From assembly GCA_016212165.1 (NCBI GenBank), contig JACRGY010000159.1:1-34633 (forward strand): a DNA stretch of 34,633 nucleotides, given 5' to 3'. Of the stretch, positions 13,008 to 20,526 are shown piece by piece (the first letter of the stretch is position 1; each line of letters starts with the position of its first letter). Source of the stretch: Nitrospirota bacterium (GTDB lineage Bacteria > Nitrospirota > Thermodesulfovibrionia > Thermodesulfovibrionales > UBA1546). The notes beneath the pieces are model-generated. The model had not been told where the DNA came from. It made no database searches and saw nothing but the letters and a program-made list of their open reading frames with translations. A program made the position numbers and the translations under genes.

Positions 13008-15680
13008 TTAAACTGTTGACTTGCTGAGGTCTTTGCCTCCCATTTTTTCTTTTAATGCCGCATGTGCTGCTGCAATCCTTGCAATAGGCACCCTGAAAGG
13101 AGAACAGCTTACATAATTAAGCCCTATCTTGTGGCAGAACTCAACAGACCTTGGGTCTCCGCCGTGCTCGCCGCATATGCCCATCTTGAGGTCTTTCCTG
13201 ACTTTTCTGCCTTTCTCTATTGCGATTGTCATCATAAGGCCTGTGCCGCCCTTATCAAGTGTTATGAAGGGGTCGTCCTCAAGTATGCCTTTTTCAACAT
13301 AGAAGGGCAGGAACCTTCCGGCATCGTCCCTTGAAAGGCCGAATGTTGTCTGCGTGAGGTCGTTTGTTCCGAATGAGAAGAAGTCCGCCTGCGCCGCAAT
13401 TTCGTCTGCTGTTATTGCAGCGCGGGGAAGCTCTATCATTGTCCCGACTGTGTAGGCGACTTTTATTTTGTACTTCTTCTGTACATCGTCTGCAACTTTG
13501 ATGACAAGTTCCCTCATTATTTTGAGCTCGTTTACATGTCCTACGAGAGGTATCATTATCTCGGGTATTACCCTGACCTTCTGTTTTTGGAGTTCACAGG
13601 CAGCTTCCATTATCGCCTGTGCCTGCATTGCGTATATCTCAGGGTATGTTATGCCAAGCCTGCATCCCCTGTGGCCCAGCATAGGGTTGAATTCATGCAA
13701 CACCTTGCTTCTTGTCTTAAGCTTGTCAAATGGGACTTCAAGATGGTGAGCAAGTATTTTCAGTTCTTCATCAGTATGCGGGATGAATTCATGGAGCGGA
13801 GGGTCAAGGAGCCTTATAGTAACGGGAAGCCCTTTCATTGCCTTGAATATTCCCTTAAAGTCTCCTTTCTGCATAGGAAGGAGCTTGGCCAGCGCTGCCT
13901 GTCTTCCTTCTGTATCATCAGCCAGTATCATCTCCCTGACAGCGCTTATCCTCTCAGGGTCAAAGAACATGTGCTCTGTCCTGCAGAGGCCGATTCCCTC
14001 TGCGCCGAAATTCCTTGCAACCTCTGCATCATGCGGCGTATCAGCATTTGTCCTGACGCCTATTTTTCTGTATTCATCCACCCATTTCATGAATATGCCG
14101 AAGTCGCCTGTAAGTTCTGGTGTTATCAACGGAGCTTCTCCCGTTATTACTTCTCCTGTTGTTCCATTTAGGGTTATGTAATCACCTTCTTTAATGACAA
14201 GGTTGTTCACTGTAAATATCCTTTGGCTCTCGTTTATGTTTATAGCGCCGCAGCCCGCAACACAGCATTTGCCCATTCCCCTTGCCACAACGGCAGCATG
14301 GGATGTCATGCCGCCACGTGCAGTCAGAATGCCCTGTGCAGCGTGCATGCCCCCGATATCCTCGGGTGAGGTTTCTGTCCTCACGAGGATAACCTTTTCG
14401 CCTTTTTCAGCGGCCTTTTCTGCATCATTTGCTGTGAACACAACCTTTCCAACAGCAGCCCCGGGTGATGCAGGAAGCCCTTTTGCAATGATATTGGCCT
14501 TGGCCCTGGGGTCTATCATCGGATGTAAGAGCTGGTCAAGCTGCTGCGGGTCAATTCTCAGCACAGCGGTCTTTTTATCAATCATTTTTTCTTTTACCAT
14601 GTCAATGGCTATCCTGAGGGCTGATGCCGCTGTTCTTTTGCCAACTCTTGTCTGAAGCATATAGAGTTTGCCTTCCTGAACAGTAAACTCTATATCAAGC
14701 ATGTCTTTATAGTGTCTTTCGAGCTTTTTGTATATCCTGTCAAGCTCGTTATAAGCCTTTGGAAGCCTTTTCCTGAGTTCGTTGATATGAAGCGGTGTTC
14801 TTATGCCGGCGACAACATCTTCGCCCTGAGCATTTATAAGGCATTCTGCAAAAAACTTATTCTGGCCCGTGGAGGGGTCTCTTGTGAAGCCGACGCCTGT
14901 GCCTGAATTTTCACCCATATTTCCAAAGACCATTGTTTGTACATTACATGCGGTGCCGAGGTTTTCAGGTATGCCGTTAAGTTTTCTGTATTTTACTGCC
15001 CTGTCTCCAAACCATGAGCCAAAAACTGCATTAACGGCTTTTTTAAGTTGTTCATATGGGTCAGACGGAAAATTCTCTGATGTATTTTTTTTGTAAATAA
15101 TCTTAAATTCGTCAACCAGATTTTTAAGGTCAGCAGATGTAAGGTCCGTGTCAAGATGGACCCCTTTTCTTGCCTTCATCTCTTCGATTGCTTTTTCGAA
15201 CTTCTGCCTGTCAACGCCCATGACAATGCTTCCAAACATTGTGATGAACCTTCTGAACGCATCGTATGCAAATCTTTCATTCTTCGTCTTTTTTATGATG
15301 GCTTTAATTGTGGTCTCATTGAGGCCCAGGTTGAGTACAGTGTCCATCATGCCCGGCATGGAGAATTTTGCGCCTGAGCGGACAGATACCAGAAGAGGGT
15401 TAGTTGAATCGCCAAATTTCATGCCCATTGTTCTTTCTACTTTTTTAAGGCTTGCAAGAACCTGTTCCCACATGCCGGCGGGATATTTTTTCTTGTTTTT
15501 GAAATATTCATTGCAGGCTTCCGTTGTTATTGTAAAACCAGCAGGCACAGGGATTTTAAGATTTGTCATCTCGGCAAGGCCGGCTCCCTTACCTCCGAGA
15601 AGGTCTTTCATCTCCCCCCTGCCATCTGCCTTTCCGCTGCCAAAGAAATAAACATATTTTTTAGCTGTCTTTTTTGCCAT
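13008..15680 (-). CDS. ppdK: Pyruvate, phosphate dikinase
   Basis: This 890-residue enzyme interconverts pyruvate, ATP and phosphate with phosphoenolpyruvate, AMP and pyrophosphate. The N-terminal ATP-grasp part includes LLGGKGAGLAEMTNL, SVRSGAKFSMPGMMDTVLNLG and GTGVGFTRDPSTG. The phosphohistidine is His461 in GGMTSHAAVVARGMGK. The C-terminal barrel carries CRTEHMFF, LGHRGCRLGI and the catalytic Cys region GICGEHGGDP. The ATG at 15680 has GGAGG with good spacing; a TTG two codons earlier is too close to it. Lying alone on the minus strand with a shared terminator, it could run in either direction: glycolysis or PEP formation. Confidence 0.96.
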   Translation of the reverse strand: MAKKTAKKYVYFFGSGKADGRGEMKDLLGGKGAGLAEMTNLKIPVPAGFTITTEACNEYFKNKKKYPAGMWEQVLASLKKVERTMGMKFGDSTNPLLVSVRSGAKFSMPGMMDTVLNLGLNETTIKAIIKKTKNERFAYDAFRRFITMFGSIVMGVDRQKFEKAIEEMKARKGVHLDTDLTSADLKNLVDEFKIIYKKNTSENFPSDPYEQLKKAVNAVFGSWFGDRAVKYRKLNGIPENLGTACNVQTMVFGNMGENSGTGVGFTRDPSTGQNKFFAECLINAQGEDVVAGIRTPLHINELRKRLPKAYNELDRIYKKLERHYKDMLDIEFTVQEGKLYMLQTRVGKRTAASALRIAIDMVKEKMIDKKTAVLRIDPQQLDQLLHPMIDPRAKANIIAKGLPASPGAAVGKVVFTANDAEKAAEKGEKVILVRTETSPEDIGGMHAAQGILTARGGMTSHAAVVARGMGKCCVAGCGAININESQRIFTVNNLVIKEGDYITLNGTTGEVITGEAPLITPELTGDFGIFMKWVDEYRKIGVRTNADTPHDAEVARNFGAEGIGLCRTEHMFFDPERISAVREMILADDTEGRQAALAKLLPMQKGDFKGIFKAMKGLPVTIRLLDPPLHEFIPHTDEELKILAHHLEVPFDKLKTRSKVLHEFNPMLGHRGCRLGITYPEIYAMQAQAIMEAACELQKQKVRVIPEIMIPLVGHVNELKIMRELVIKVADDVQKKYKIKVAYTVGTMIELPRAAITADEIAAQADFFSFGTNDLTQTTFGLSRDDAGRFLPFYVEKGILEDDPFITLDKGGTGLMMTIAIEKGRKVRKDLKMGICGEHGGDPRSVEFCHKIGLNYVSCSPFRVPIARIAAAHAALKEKMGGKDLSKSTV

Positions 15681-15918
15681 TACCAATGTCCTCCAGACAC
15701 AAGGAATTTAATTCGGATAAATAAGATACCTTAGAAAGACAGAAAATTTCAATACTTTTAAGGATATTTTCTATAAAAAATGCCAATAAGCTTATGCGGA
15801 AACCTCTCAGTTAGTGAAAAATAGGGACGGAATGAAGGAAGTCTTTGCGTTGCGCCGTTAAGTAAAGTGCATAAACCTTAGCAATAAAATCATTAATTTA
15901 CTAATAGTTAATGGTAGT

Positions 15919-15939
15919 ATATAAACATTTGGTTTATAT
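15919..15939. repeat. 8-bp inverted repeat ATATAAAC/GTTTATAT
   Basis: ATATAAAC (15919-15926) and GTTTATAT (15932-15939) are perfect complements with a 5-nt loop. The same GTTTATA/TATAAAC motif recurs at 16176-16196, on top of the predicted start of transcription, suggesting one regulator with two sites. Confidence 0.45.
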
Positions 15940-16022
15940 TATTTATATCCGGCAATTCTGATGGCAGTGTATTGCAATGAGGCATTAGGTCTCTGCACAT
16001 ACTTGAGGTATCCAGGAAGCAC

Positions 16023-16055
16023 TGTGTAAAAAGAGGCATATGTGTGTAAAAAGAG
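16023..16055 (+). repeat. Direct repeat TGTGTAAAAAGAG, 20-bp period
   Basis: Two identical 13-base copies begin at 16023 and 16043, so they lie on the same face of the helix. They sit 130-160 bp upstream of the predicted sigma-54 start site, the usual distance for enhancer-binding-protein sites. The binding protein is unknown. Confidence 0.45.
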
Positions 16056-16158
16056 ACAGTTTAAGTTTGTTTTTAAAAGCTTGATGTTTATGCCTAACGA
16101 ATAAAACTTATAAGTTATTGATTATAAATAATAATTTTTGTCATATTTCAATCAGAAT

Positions 16159-16174
16159 TGGCATTGTAGTTGCA
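16159..16174 (+). promoter_or_regulatory. Sigma-54 (RpoN) promoter
   Basis: TGGCAT (16159-16164), five bases, then TTGCA (16170-16174) fits the consensus TGGCAC-N5-TTGCA with one change. The GG and GC dinucleotides are exactly 10 bases apart. Transcription would begin near 16185, giving a leader of about 32 nt containing AAAGGAGG. Confidence 0.75.
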
Positions 16175-16175
16175 T

Positions 16176-16196
16176 GTTTATAAGTAAGGTATAAAC
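16176..16196. repeat. Second GTTTATA/TATAAAC inverted repeat
   Basis: GTTTATA (16176-16182) and TATAAAC (16190-16196) are complements with a 7-nt spacer and straddle the predicted sigma-54 start site, so a protein bound here would block transcription. It has the same arms as the repeat at 15919-15939. Confidence 0.4.
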
Positions 16197-16216
16197 AATT
16201 AAGAAAGGAGGATAAG

Positions 16217-16420
16217 ATGAAAACATTGGCTGGCATAGAAGTTATCCAGGAAAATGGGGTTTTTAGAGTGCCGGCTGACTTTGCATCAGGTTTTGTGCTT
16301 GTTCCTGTGCCGGACGGTAAATTAAATCTTTTTTTCTGGGAAAAAAACAGGATGAGGCGTTTTCTCAGGCACCATGGATTTGCACCGGCAATTTCCCCTA
16401 CTGCAAAAGGGGTTAATTAA
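16217..16420 (+). CDS. Small protein of unknown function
   Basis: I do not recognise this 67-residue protein. It starts MKTLAGIEVIQENGVFRVP, has a hydrophobic FVLVPVPDG stretch in the middle and a basic patch NRMRRFLRHHGF towards the end. No signal peptide, cysteine motif or clear membrane span is present. A strong ribosome site (AAAGGAGG) and the sigma-54 promoter upstream show it is a real, tightly regulated gene. It ends 32 bases before a DedA-family gene and is probably co-transcribed with it. Confidence 0.6.
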   Translation: MKTLAGIEVIQENGVFRVPADFASGFVLVPVPDGKLNLFFWEKNRMRRFLRHHGFAPAISPTAKGVN

Positions 16421-16452
16421 ACAGGAAAAAGGATGATGTGTTAATATACTAA

Positions 16453-17094
16453 ATGGTGCATGCAATTTTTAGCTGGCTTGTTGATGTGGTCGGTACTATG
16501 GGATATACGGGGATTGTGTTTTTGATGTTCATTGAAAGCACTTTTATTCCGTTGCCTTCTGAACTTGTAATCCCTCCTGCCGGGTATCTAATTGCGCAGA
16601 AGCAGATGCATTGGGGAGGCGTGTTAATATCAGGAACAGCAGGGAGCCTGCTCGGAGCGCTTTTTAACTATGCTATAGCTGTTTATTTCGGAAGGCCATT
16701 TATATTGAAGTATGGTAAATATTTTGGTATATCTAAAAGCCATTTTGAAAAGGGAGAGCAGTTTTTTCAGTCACACGGCAGTATCAGCACATTTGTAGGA
16801 AGGCTTATACTTGGCATCAGGCATTACATATCTTTCCCCGCAGGGCTTGCCAGGATGGACATGAAAAAATTCTGTTTTTATACGTCAGCAGGCGCAGGGA
16901 TCTGGGTATTGATACTTGCGTATATAGGTTATCTGGTCGGAAATAACAAAGAAATGGTTTTTGCTTACAGCAAGCAGTGGAGTATCTACATAATAAGCGG
17001 GTGTATAGTTCTTGTTTTAGCATATATTTTTTGGCATAAAAATCGGAGGTCTGTTGAGGCGGAAAGGACATCAGGGGAAAATATCGTTGATTAG
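16453..17094 (+). CDS. DedA family membrane protein
   Basis: The 213-residue integral membrane protein matches the DedA/SNARE-associated family: MFIESTFIPLPSELVIPPAG near residue 26, the membrane re-entrant region with GSLLGALFNYAIAVYFGRP, and FVGRLILGIRHYISFPAGLARM near residue 115 with conserved Arg residues. DedA proteins transport or flip lipids such as undecaprenyl phosphate and are needed for envelope homeostasis and membrane potential. About five membrane segments are visible. The gene is downstream of the small sigma-54-driven gene and probably shares its promoter, which would make this DedA conditionally expressed. Confidence 0.88.
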   Translation: MVHAIFSWLVDVVGTMGYTGIVFLMFIESTFIPLPSELVIPPAGYLIAQKQMHWGGVLISGTAGSLLGALFNYAIAVYFGRPFILKYGKYFGISKSHFEKGEQFFQSHGSISTFVGRLILGIRHYISFPAGLARMDMKKFCFYTSAGAGIWVLILAYIGYLVGNNKEMVFAYSKQWSIYIISGCIVLVLAYIFWHKNRRSVEAERTSGENIVD

Positions 17095-17166
17095 CCGCAG
17101 TTTGTTTTTAATTTTCTTTTAAGTCTTCTTCAGAATTCTTCAGAACCAGAAGCTGTCTTGAGTGCT

Positions 17167-18795
17167 TCAAGCCTTTTTCAGCGCCTTCTGATACTCTTCC
17201 CATAGTTTTTCTTTTGATATTCCTGAATCAATAAAATCCCAGGGCAGGGCTTCCGTGAAATCTTTCTTCCTCATTATATAAAAATCAGGGTCTATGCCTG
17301 AATCAATGCAGGCCTTTCTCCAGTCATGGATTTTAAGCATGGCTTCCAAAACCCCTGAAATCCTTCTGTCACCCATAGAAAATAGCCCCTGCATATAGGC
17401 ATATTTAGGAACATCGTGAAATACCCTTATGCCTTTTATCGGCAATAAAAGCTTTTTAATCGTCTTGATTCTGTCTTTTACAATTTCAATTTTTTCCATG
17501 GGGTGCCACTGAAATGGCGTGAATGATTTTGGCACAAAGGTGCTCAATGTAAGGGTTAAACCGCCTTTTTTAGAGCAAGCCCTTATTTTTGTTGCAAGCT
17601 CAACAATCCCTTTTATATCCTCATCTGTCTCTGTCGGCAGGCCGACCATAAAATACAGCCTGAGGTTTTCAATACCCTCTGCAAAAATTAATTTTGATGT
17701 CTCAATAATATCATCTTCTGTTATTTTTTTAGCGATTACCCTTCTTAGCCTTTCTGTCCCTGCCTCAGGTGCAATAGAAATGCTCTTATGCCCCTTCAGC
17801 AAACCTGCAAGTTCGGCGCTTTTCCGGCTTGCCCTTAATGATGTAATAGAAAAATCTACTCCCTCGAGTTCAAGGACATCCCTGGCGAATGGATAATCTG
17901 TAAGGGATGGGCCTATCAATCCGACTCTTTTTGTAGTTTTTAGTGCCACGTTAATTTCTTGTTTAATGGCATTTAATTCTTTTTTCCGTGGCGGATTATA
18001 GATGTGCCCTGCAACGCAGAATCTGCATTGCCACGGGCAGCCCCTCATTGCCTCAATAAGATACATCCCGGAAAATTCCGTCTCAGGGGTTATTATTGAA
18101 GGCCTGAACCTGTTGGATGAAATATCTTTGATGTATTGTTTTTTTATTTTTTCAGGAGCATTTTCTGAGGATTCTCTTTGTAGTATCCCGTTGTTGTATT
18201 TAGCGGTATAGAATTTTGGCACATAAACACCTTCTATATGGCTGGCCTTTTTGTATAGGTCCGCCCTTGTTTCTGATTCCCTGTATACCTCAAGAAACTC
18301 CTGCAACATTTCCTCTGCCTCGCCAACAAAACATATATCAAAAAAATCTGCGAGGGGTTCAGGGTTGAAAAATGCGCATGCTCCTCCGAGAATAATCAGC
18401 GGCTGAGAGGCCTTCCTGTCAGCCGCCCTGGGCGATATGTTTGAAAGTTCAAGAATTTTAAGGATATTTGGATAGTCGTTTTCGAATGAGACTGAAAATG
18501 CTACTATATCAAACCTGTTCAGCGGCCTTTTGGATTCCATTGAAAAAAGTTCTGTTTTGGTCCTGGCATATTCTTCGATATCCTCATCATTAGGGAAAAA
18601 CGACCGTTCGCATAATACGTCATTTCTTTCGTTCAGAAGTGTATAGATACCCTGAAATCCGAGATTGGACATGCCGACATGATATGTATTGGGATAGACA
18701 AGACAGATATTTATCCTGCCGCCCGGCTCTTTTAATACAGCGCCGTTCTCTTTTGATGTGAGGTTGTTTATCTTCTCAATGAGCTTGCGGTTCAT
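17167..18795 (-). CDS. B12-binding-domain radical SAM protein
   Basis: The 542-residue protein begins with a region resembling cobalamin-binding radical SAM proteins (INICLVYPNTYHVGMSNLGFQGI, then DIVAFSVSFENDYPN and LIILGGACAFFNPEPLADFFD). The radical SAM cluster is CPWQCRFCVAGHIY near residue 255. Later come GLIGPSLTDYP, SIAPEAGTERLRRVI and FMVGLPTETDEDI. It resembles the TIGR03960-type family, whose substrate is unknown; members often carry a DUF2344 half elsewhere. The final 100 residues are mostly helical. Eight bases separate it from the upstream DUF3786 gene. The reaction is not predicted. Confidence 0.82.
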   Translation of the reverse strand: MNRKLIEKINNLTSKENGAVLKEPGGRINICLVYPNTYHVGMSNLGFQGIYTLLNERNDVLCERSFFPNDEDIEEYARTKTELFSMESKRPLNRFDIVAFSVSFENDYPNILKILELSNISPRAADRKASQPLIILGGACAFFNPEPLADFFDICFVGEAEEMLQEFLEVYRESETRADLYKKASHIEGVYVPKFYTAKYNNGILQRESSENAPEKIKKQYIKDISSNRFRPSIITPETEFSGMYLIEAMRGCPWQCRFCVAGHIYNPPRKKELNAIKQEINVALKTTKRVGLIGPSLTDYPFARDVLELEGVDFSITSLRASRKSAELAGLLKGHKSISIAPEAGTERLRRVIAKKITEDDIIETSKLIFAEGIENLRLYFMVGLPTETDEDIKGIVELATKIRACSKKGGLTLTLSTFVPKSFTPFQWHPMEKIEIVKDRIKTIKKLLLPIKGIRVFHDVPKYAYMQGLFSMGDRRISGVLEAMLKIHDWRKACIDSGIDPDFYIMRKKDFTEALPWDFIDSGISKEKLWEEYQKALKKA

Positions 18796-18802
18796 AAACG
18801 GT

Positions 18803-19399
18803 TCATAGCATCACCAGCGTGCTTAACATGGCAATTGACCACATAATATCAAGCGGCAGGTGCTGTTCACATGTTGAATCAAAGAGCAGGTCTGCCCTTG
18901 CAGGGAACTCGTCGTCAGAAAGCCAGAGGATTAATGTTGCAGGAATACGCGGCACGGGCAGCAGTTCAACCGAGGCATCGCCATAATTCAGGAGTTTGGC
19001 GTTAAGGGTTCGGGATTTTTCAATAAACGCGGGTTTATCACAGCCATATTTTTCAGAGATTTTATCCAGCGGAAGCGCATGGGTCCCCCTGAAGAAAAGA
19101 GAGCCTCCTTTAATATCCGAAGGTTTTATAAGCCTGCCTGACAGTGGAATGTCTTTTGCATTGATGAGATAACACAAGACAGAGAGATTGTAGAAGTAGC
19201 TGTATTTTTTTAGTAAGCCCTCTCCCTCAGGGGAGGAGATATTCTTTAGTATTCTTTCACGGGGAGAGGCTGAAAAGTCCATACCAAATGAGCTTAGCAC
19301 ATAAGCGCCATTTTTATAGGAAACACCCGTTTTTCTGCACACATCCAAAGGGTCAAGGCTGCTCAAAATTCCCCAGGCCCTTTCTTCTCCTGATATCAT
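18803..19399 (-). CDS. DUF3786-like protein
   Basis: The 198-residue protein ends in FPARADLLFDSTCEQHLPLDIMWSI, which resembles the end of DUF3786 proteins, common beside corrinoid and anaerobic metabolism genes. Its middle includes LSVLCYLINAKDIPLSGRLIKPSD and a FFRGTHALPLDKISEKYG segment. No signal peptide or metal motif stands out, and the function is unknown. It precedes the radical SAM B12-binding gene by 8 bases, so co-transcription is likely and a corrinoid link is plausible. No good ribosome site stands at the ATG, so the start is uncertain. Confidence 0.6.
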   Translation of the reverse strand: MISGEERAWGILSSLDPLDVCRKTGVSYKNGAYVLSSFGMDFSASPRERILKNISSPEGEGLLKKYSYFYNLSVLCYLINAKDIPLSGRLIKPSDIKGGSLFFRGTHALPLDKISEKYGCDKPAFIEKSRTLNAKLLNYGDASVELLPVPRIPATLILWLSDDEFPARADLLFDSTCEQHLPLDIMWSIAMLSTLVML

Positions 19400-19466
19400 T
19401 TTTATATTTTACTAAATTGGAATATTTTTGGTATTTTAGAAATTCTGAGGAGCCGATGTTTTTTTG

Positions 19467-19495
19467 TTGACATTATATATATATTTTTTTATAGT
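19467..19495 (+). promoter_or_regulatory. Strong sigma-70 promoter of the decaheme/porin operon
   Basis: A perfect TTGACA (19467-19472), a 17-nt AT-only spacer and TATAGT (19490-19495) precede the cytochrome gene. The start of transcription would be near 19502, giving a leader of only about 20 nt before the ATG at 19522. Confidence 0.75.
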
Positions 19496-19521
19496 TAAGT
19501 CAAATTTTGTTGGGGGTGGGT

Positions 19522-20526
19522 ATGATCCAGTCAAGGAAAATTTTACTCCTTTTCTCTCTTTTATCTATTTTTATCTTTTTAGGTTGTGAATCACTCAAGT
19601 CATCCAAGCCTATTATGCCCATTAAAGAATATGAAAAGATGATAGCCGGCAGGCTCGATGCCGACTATATTGGAACAGCAAGATGTCTTTCCGCCTGCCA
19701 CTCCCACGATAAAATAAAGCAGGATTTTAACGCCAGCACAATGGGCGCCCAACTCTCAAAAAAATCAGGGATGCCTGTTGTTGATTGTGAATCATGTCAC
19801 GGGCCGGGGAGCCTTGCCATAGAAGGTATTACTCCTGAAAAGGTTGAGCAGGACAGGAAAGAAGGGAAGGAGACAAAGTGCAAATATGAGACACTGATAG
19901 ATTACAAAAATCTTCCTTCGCAGGCGCTGTCGCTCATATGCCTCAAGTGCCATACGGCAAATGCAACCTTTAACCTCCATAACTGGAATGCTGGTGTGCA
20001 CGCAATGAATGATATTTCATGTTCTGATTGCCACAAGGTTCATGCAGGGGTAGACCTGAAAGTCAAACCAAGGGAGACAGTAGATATGTGCACCAAATGC
20101 CATGAAGAAGTCAAGGCAGAGTTTCTTCTCCCGAGCCATCATCCGTTATCAGAAAGGAAGGTCTTCTGCACTGACTGCCATGATTCGCATGGTACGCCCA
20201 ATGAAAAATCATTAAGAAAGAATACAGTAAAAGAAACCTGCACCCAGTGCCATGCAGAAAAGGAAGGGCCGTTTGTATTTGAACATGCTGATAATTCCGA
20301 GGAATGCAGCAGCTGTCATAGTTCTCATGGCTCGATAAACAATTATCTGCTTAATGTCCGGGTGCCTTTTCTCTGTCTTCAGTGCCATGAAGGGCACAGG
20401 ACAGGGAGCGCATCTACAAGTGAATCGAAAGCATCATACTATACGAACTGCACAGATTGTCATTCGAGCATTCACGGCACAGATATTCCCTCTGCAACAA
20501 GAGGCAAGGGGAGGTTTACACAATGA
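19522..20526 (+). CDS. Decaheme c-type cytochrome lipoprotein, MtrA/DmsE-like
   Basis: The ATG at 19522 opens a lipoprotein signal (SIFIFLGCE lipobox, lipid Cys near residue 22). Nine CxxCH motifs follow: CESCH, CLKCH, CSDCH, CTKCH, CTDCH, CTQCH, CSSCH, CLQCH and CTDCH. An unusual first motif, CLSACH (CxxxCH), would make ten haems if occupied. This matches periplasmic MtrA/DmsE-type conduits that plug into an outer-membrane barrel, and the next gene encodes such a barrel, overlapping by ATGA. The module probably moves electrons across the outer membrane. No MtrC-like surface cytochrome follows. Whether the CxxxCH site binds haem cannot be told from sequence. Confidence 0.87.
   Translation: MIQSRKILLLFSLLSIFIFLGCESLKSSKPIMPIKEYEKMIAGRLDADYIGTARCLSACHSHDKIKQDFNASTMGAQLSKKSGMPVVDCESCHGPGSLAIEGITPEKVEQDRKEGKETKCKYETLIDYKNLPSQALSLICLKCHTANATFNLHNWNAGVHAMNDISCSDCHKVHAGVDLKVKPRETVDMCTKCHEEVKAEFLLPSHHPLSERKVFCTDCHDSHGTPNEKSLRKNTVKETCTQCHAEKEGPFVFEHADNSEECSSCHSSHGSINNYLLNVRVPFLCLQCHEGHRTGSASTSESKASYYTNCTDCHSSIHGTDIPSATRGKGRFTQ

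Larger units (their letters stand above)
15681..16216. other. Long intergenic regulatory region (about 540 bp)
   Basis: This AT-rich stretch contains no convincing ORF or RNA gene. It does hold, in order, an 8-bp inverted repeat (ATATAAAC/GTTTATAT, 15919-15939), a direct repeat TGTGTAAAAAGAG (16023-16055), a sigma-54 promoter (16159-16174) and a second GTTTATA/TATAAAC pair (16176-16196). All fit regulation of the downstream gene at 16217. Confidence 0.6.

Noticed and set aside
13536-14171. 211-residue open frame antisense to ppdK
   Set aside because: Its composition is that of a shadow frame of a well-conserved gene; no start signals.
15681-16216. A tRNA or other RNA gene in the long intergenic gap
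   Set aside because: No cloverleaf arms, T-loop or CCA end could be found by eye; the region is AT-rich with promoter-type repeats.
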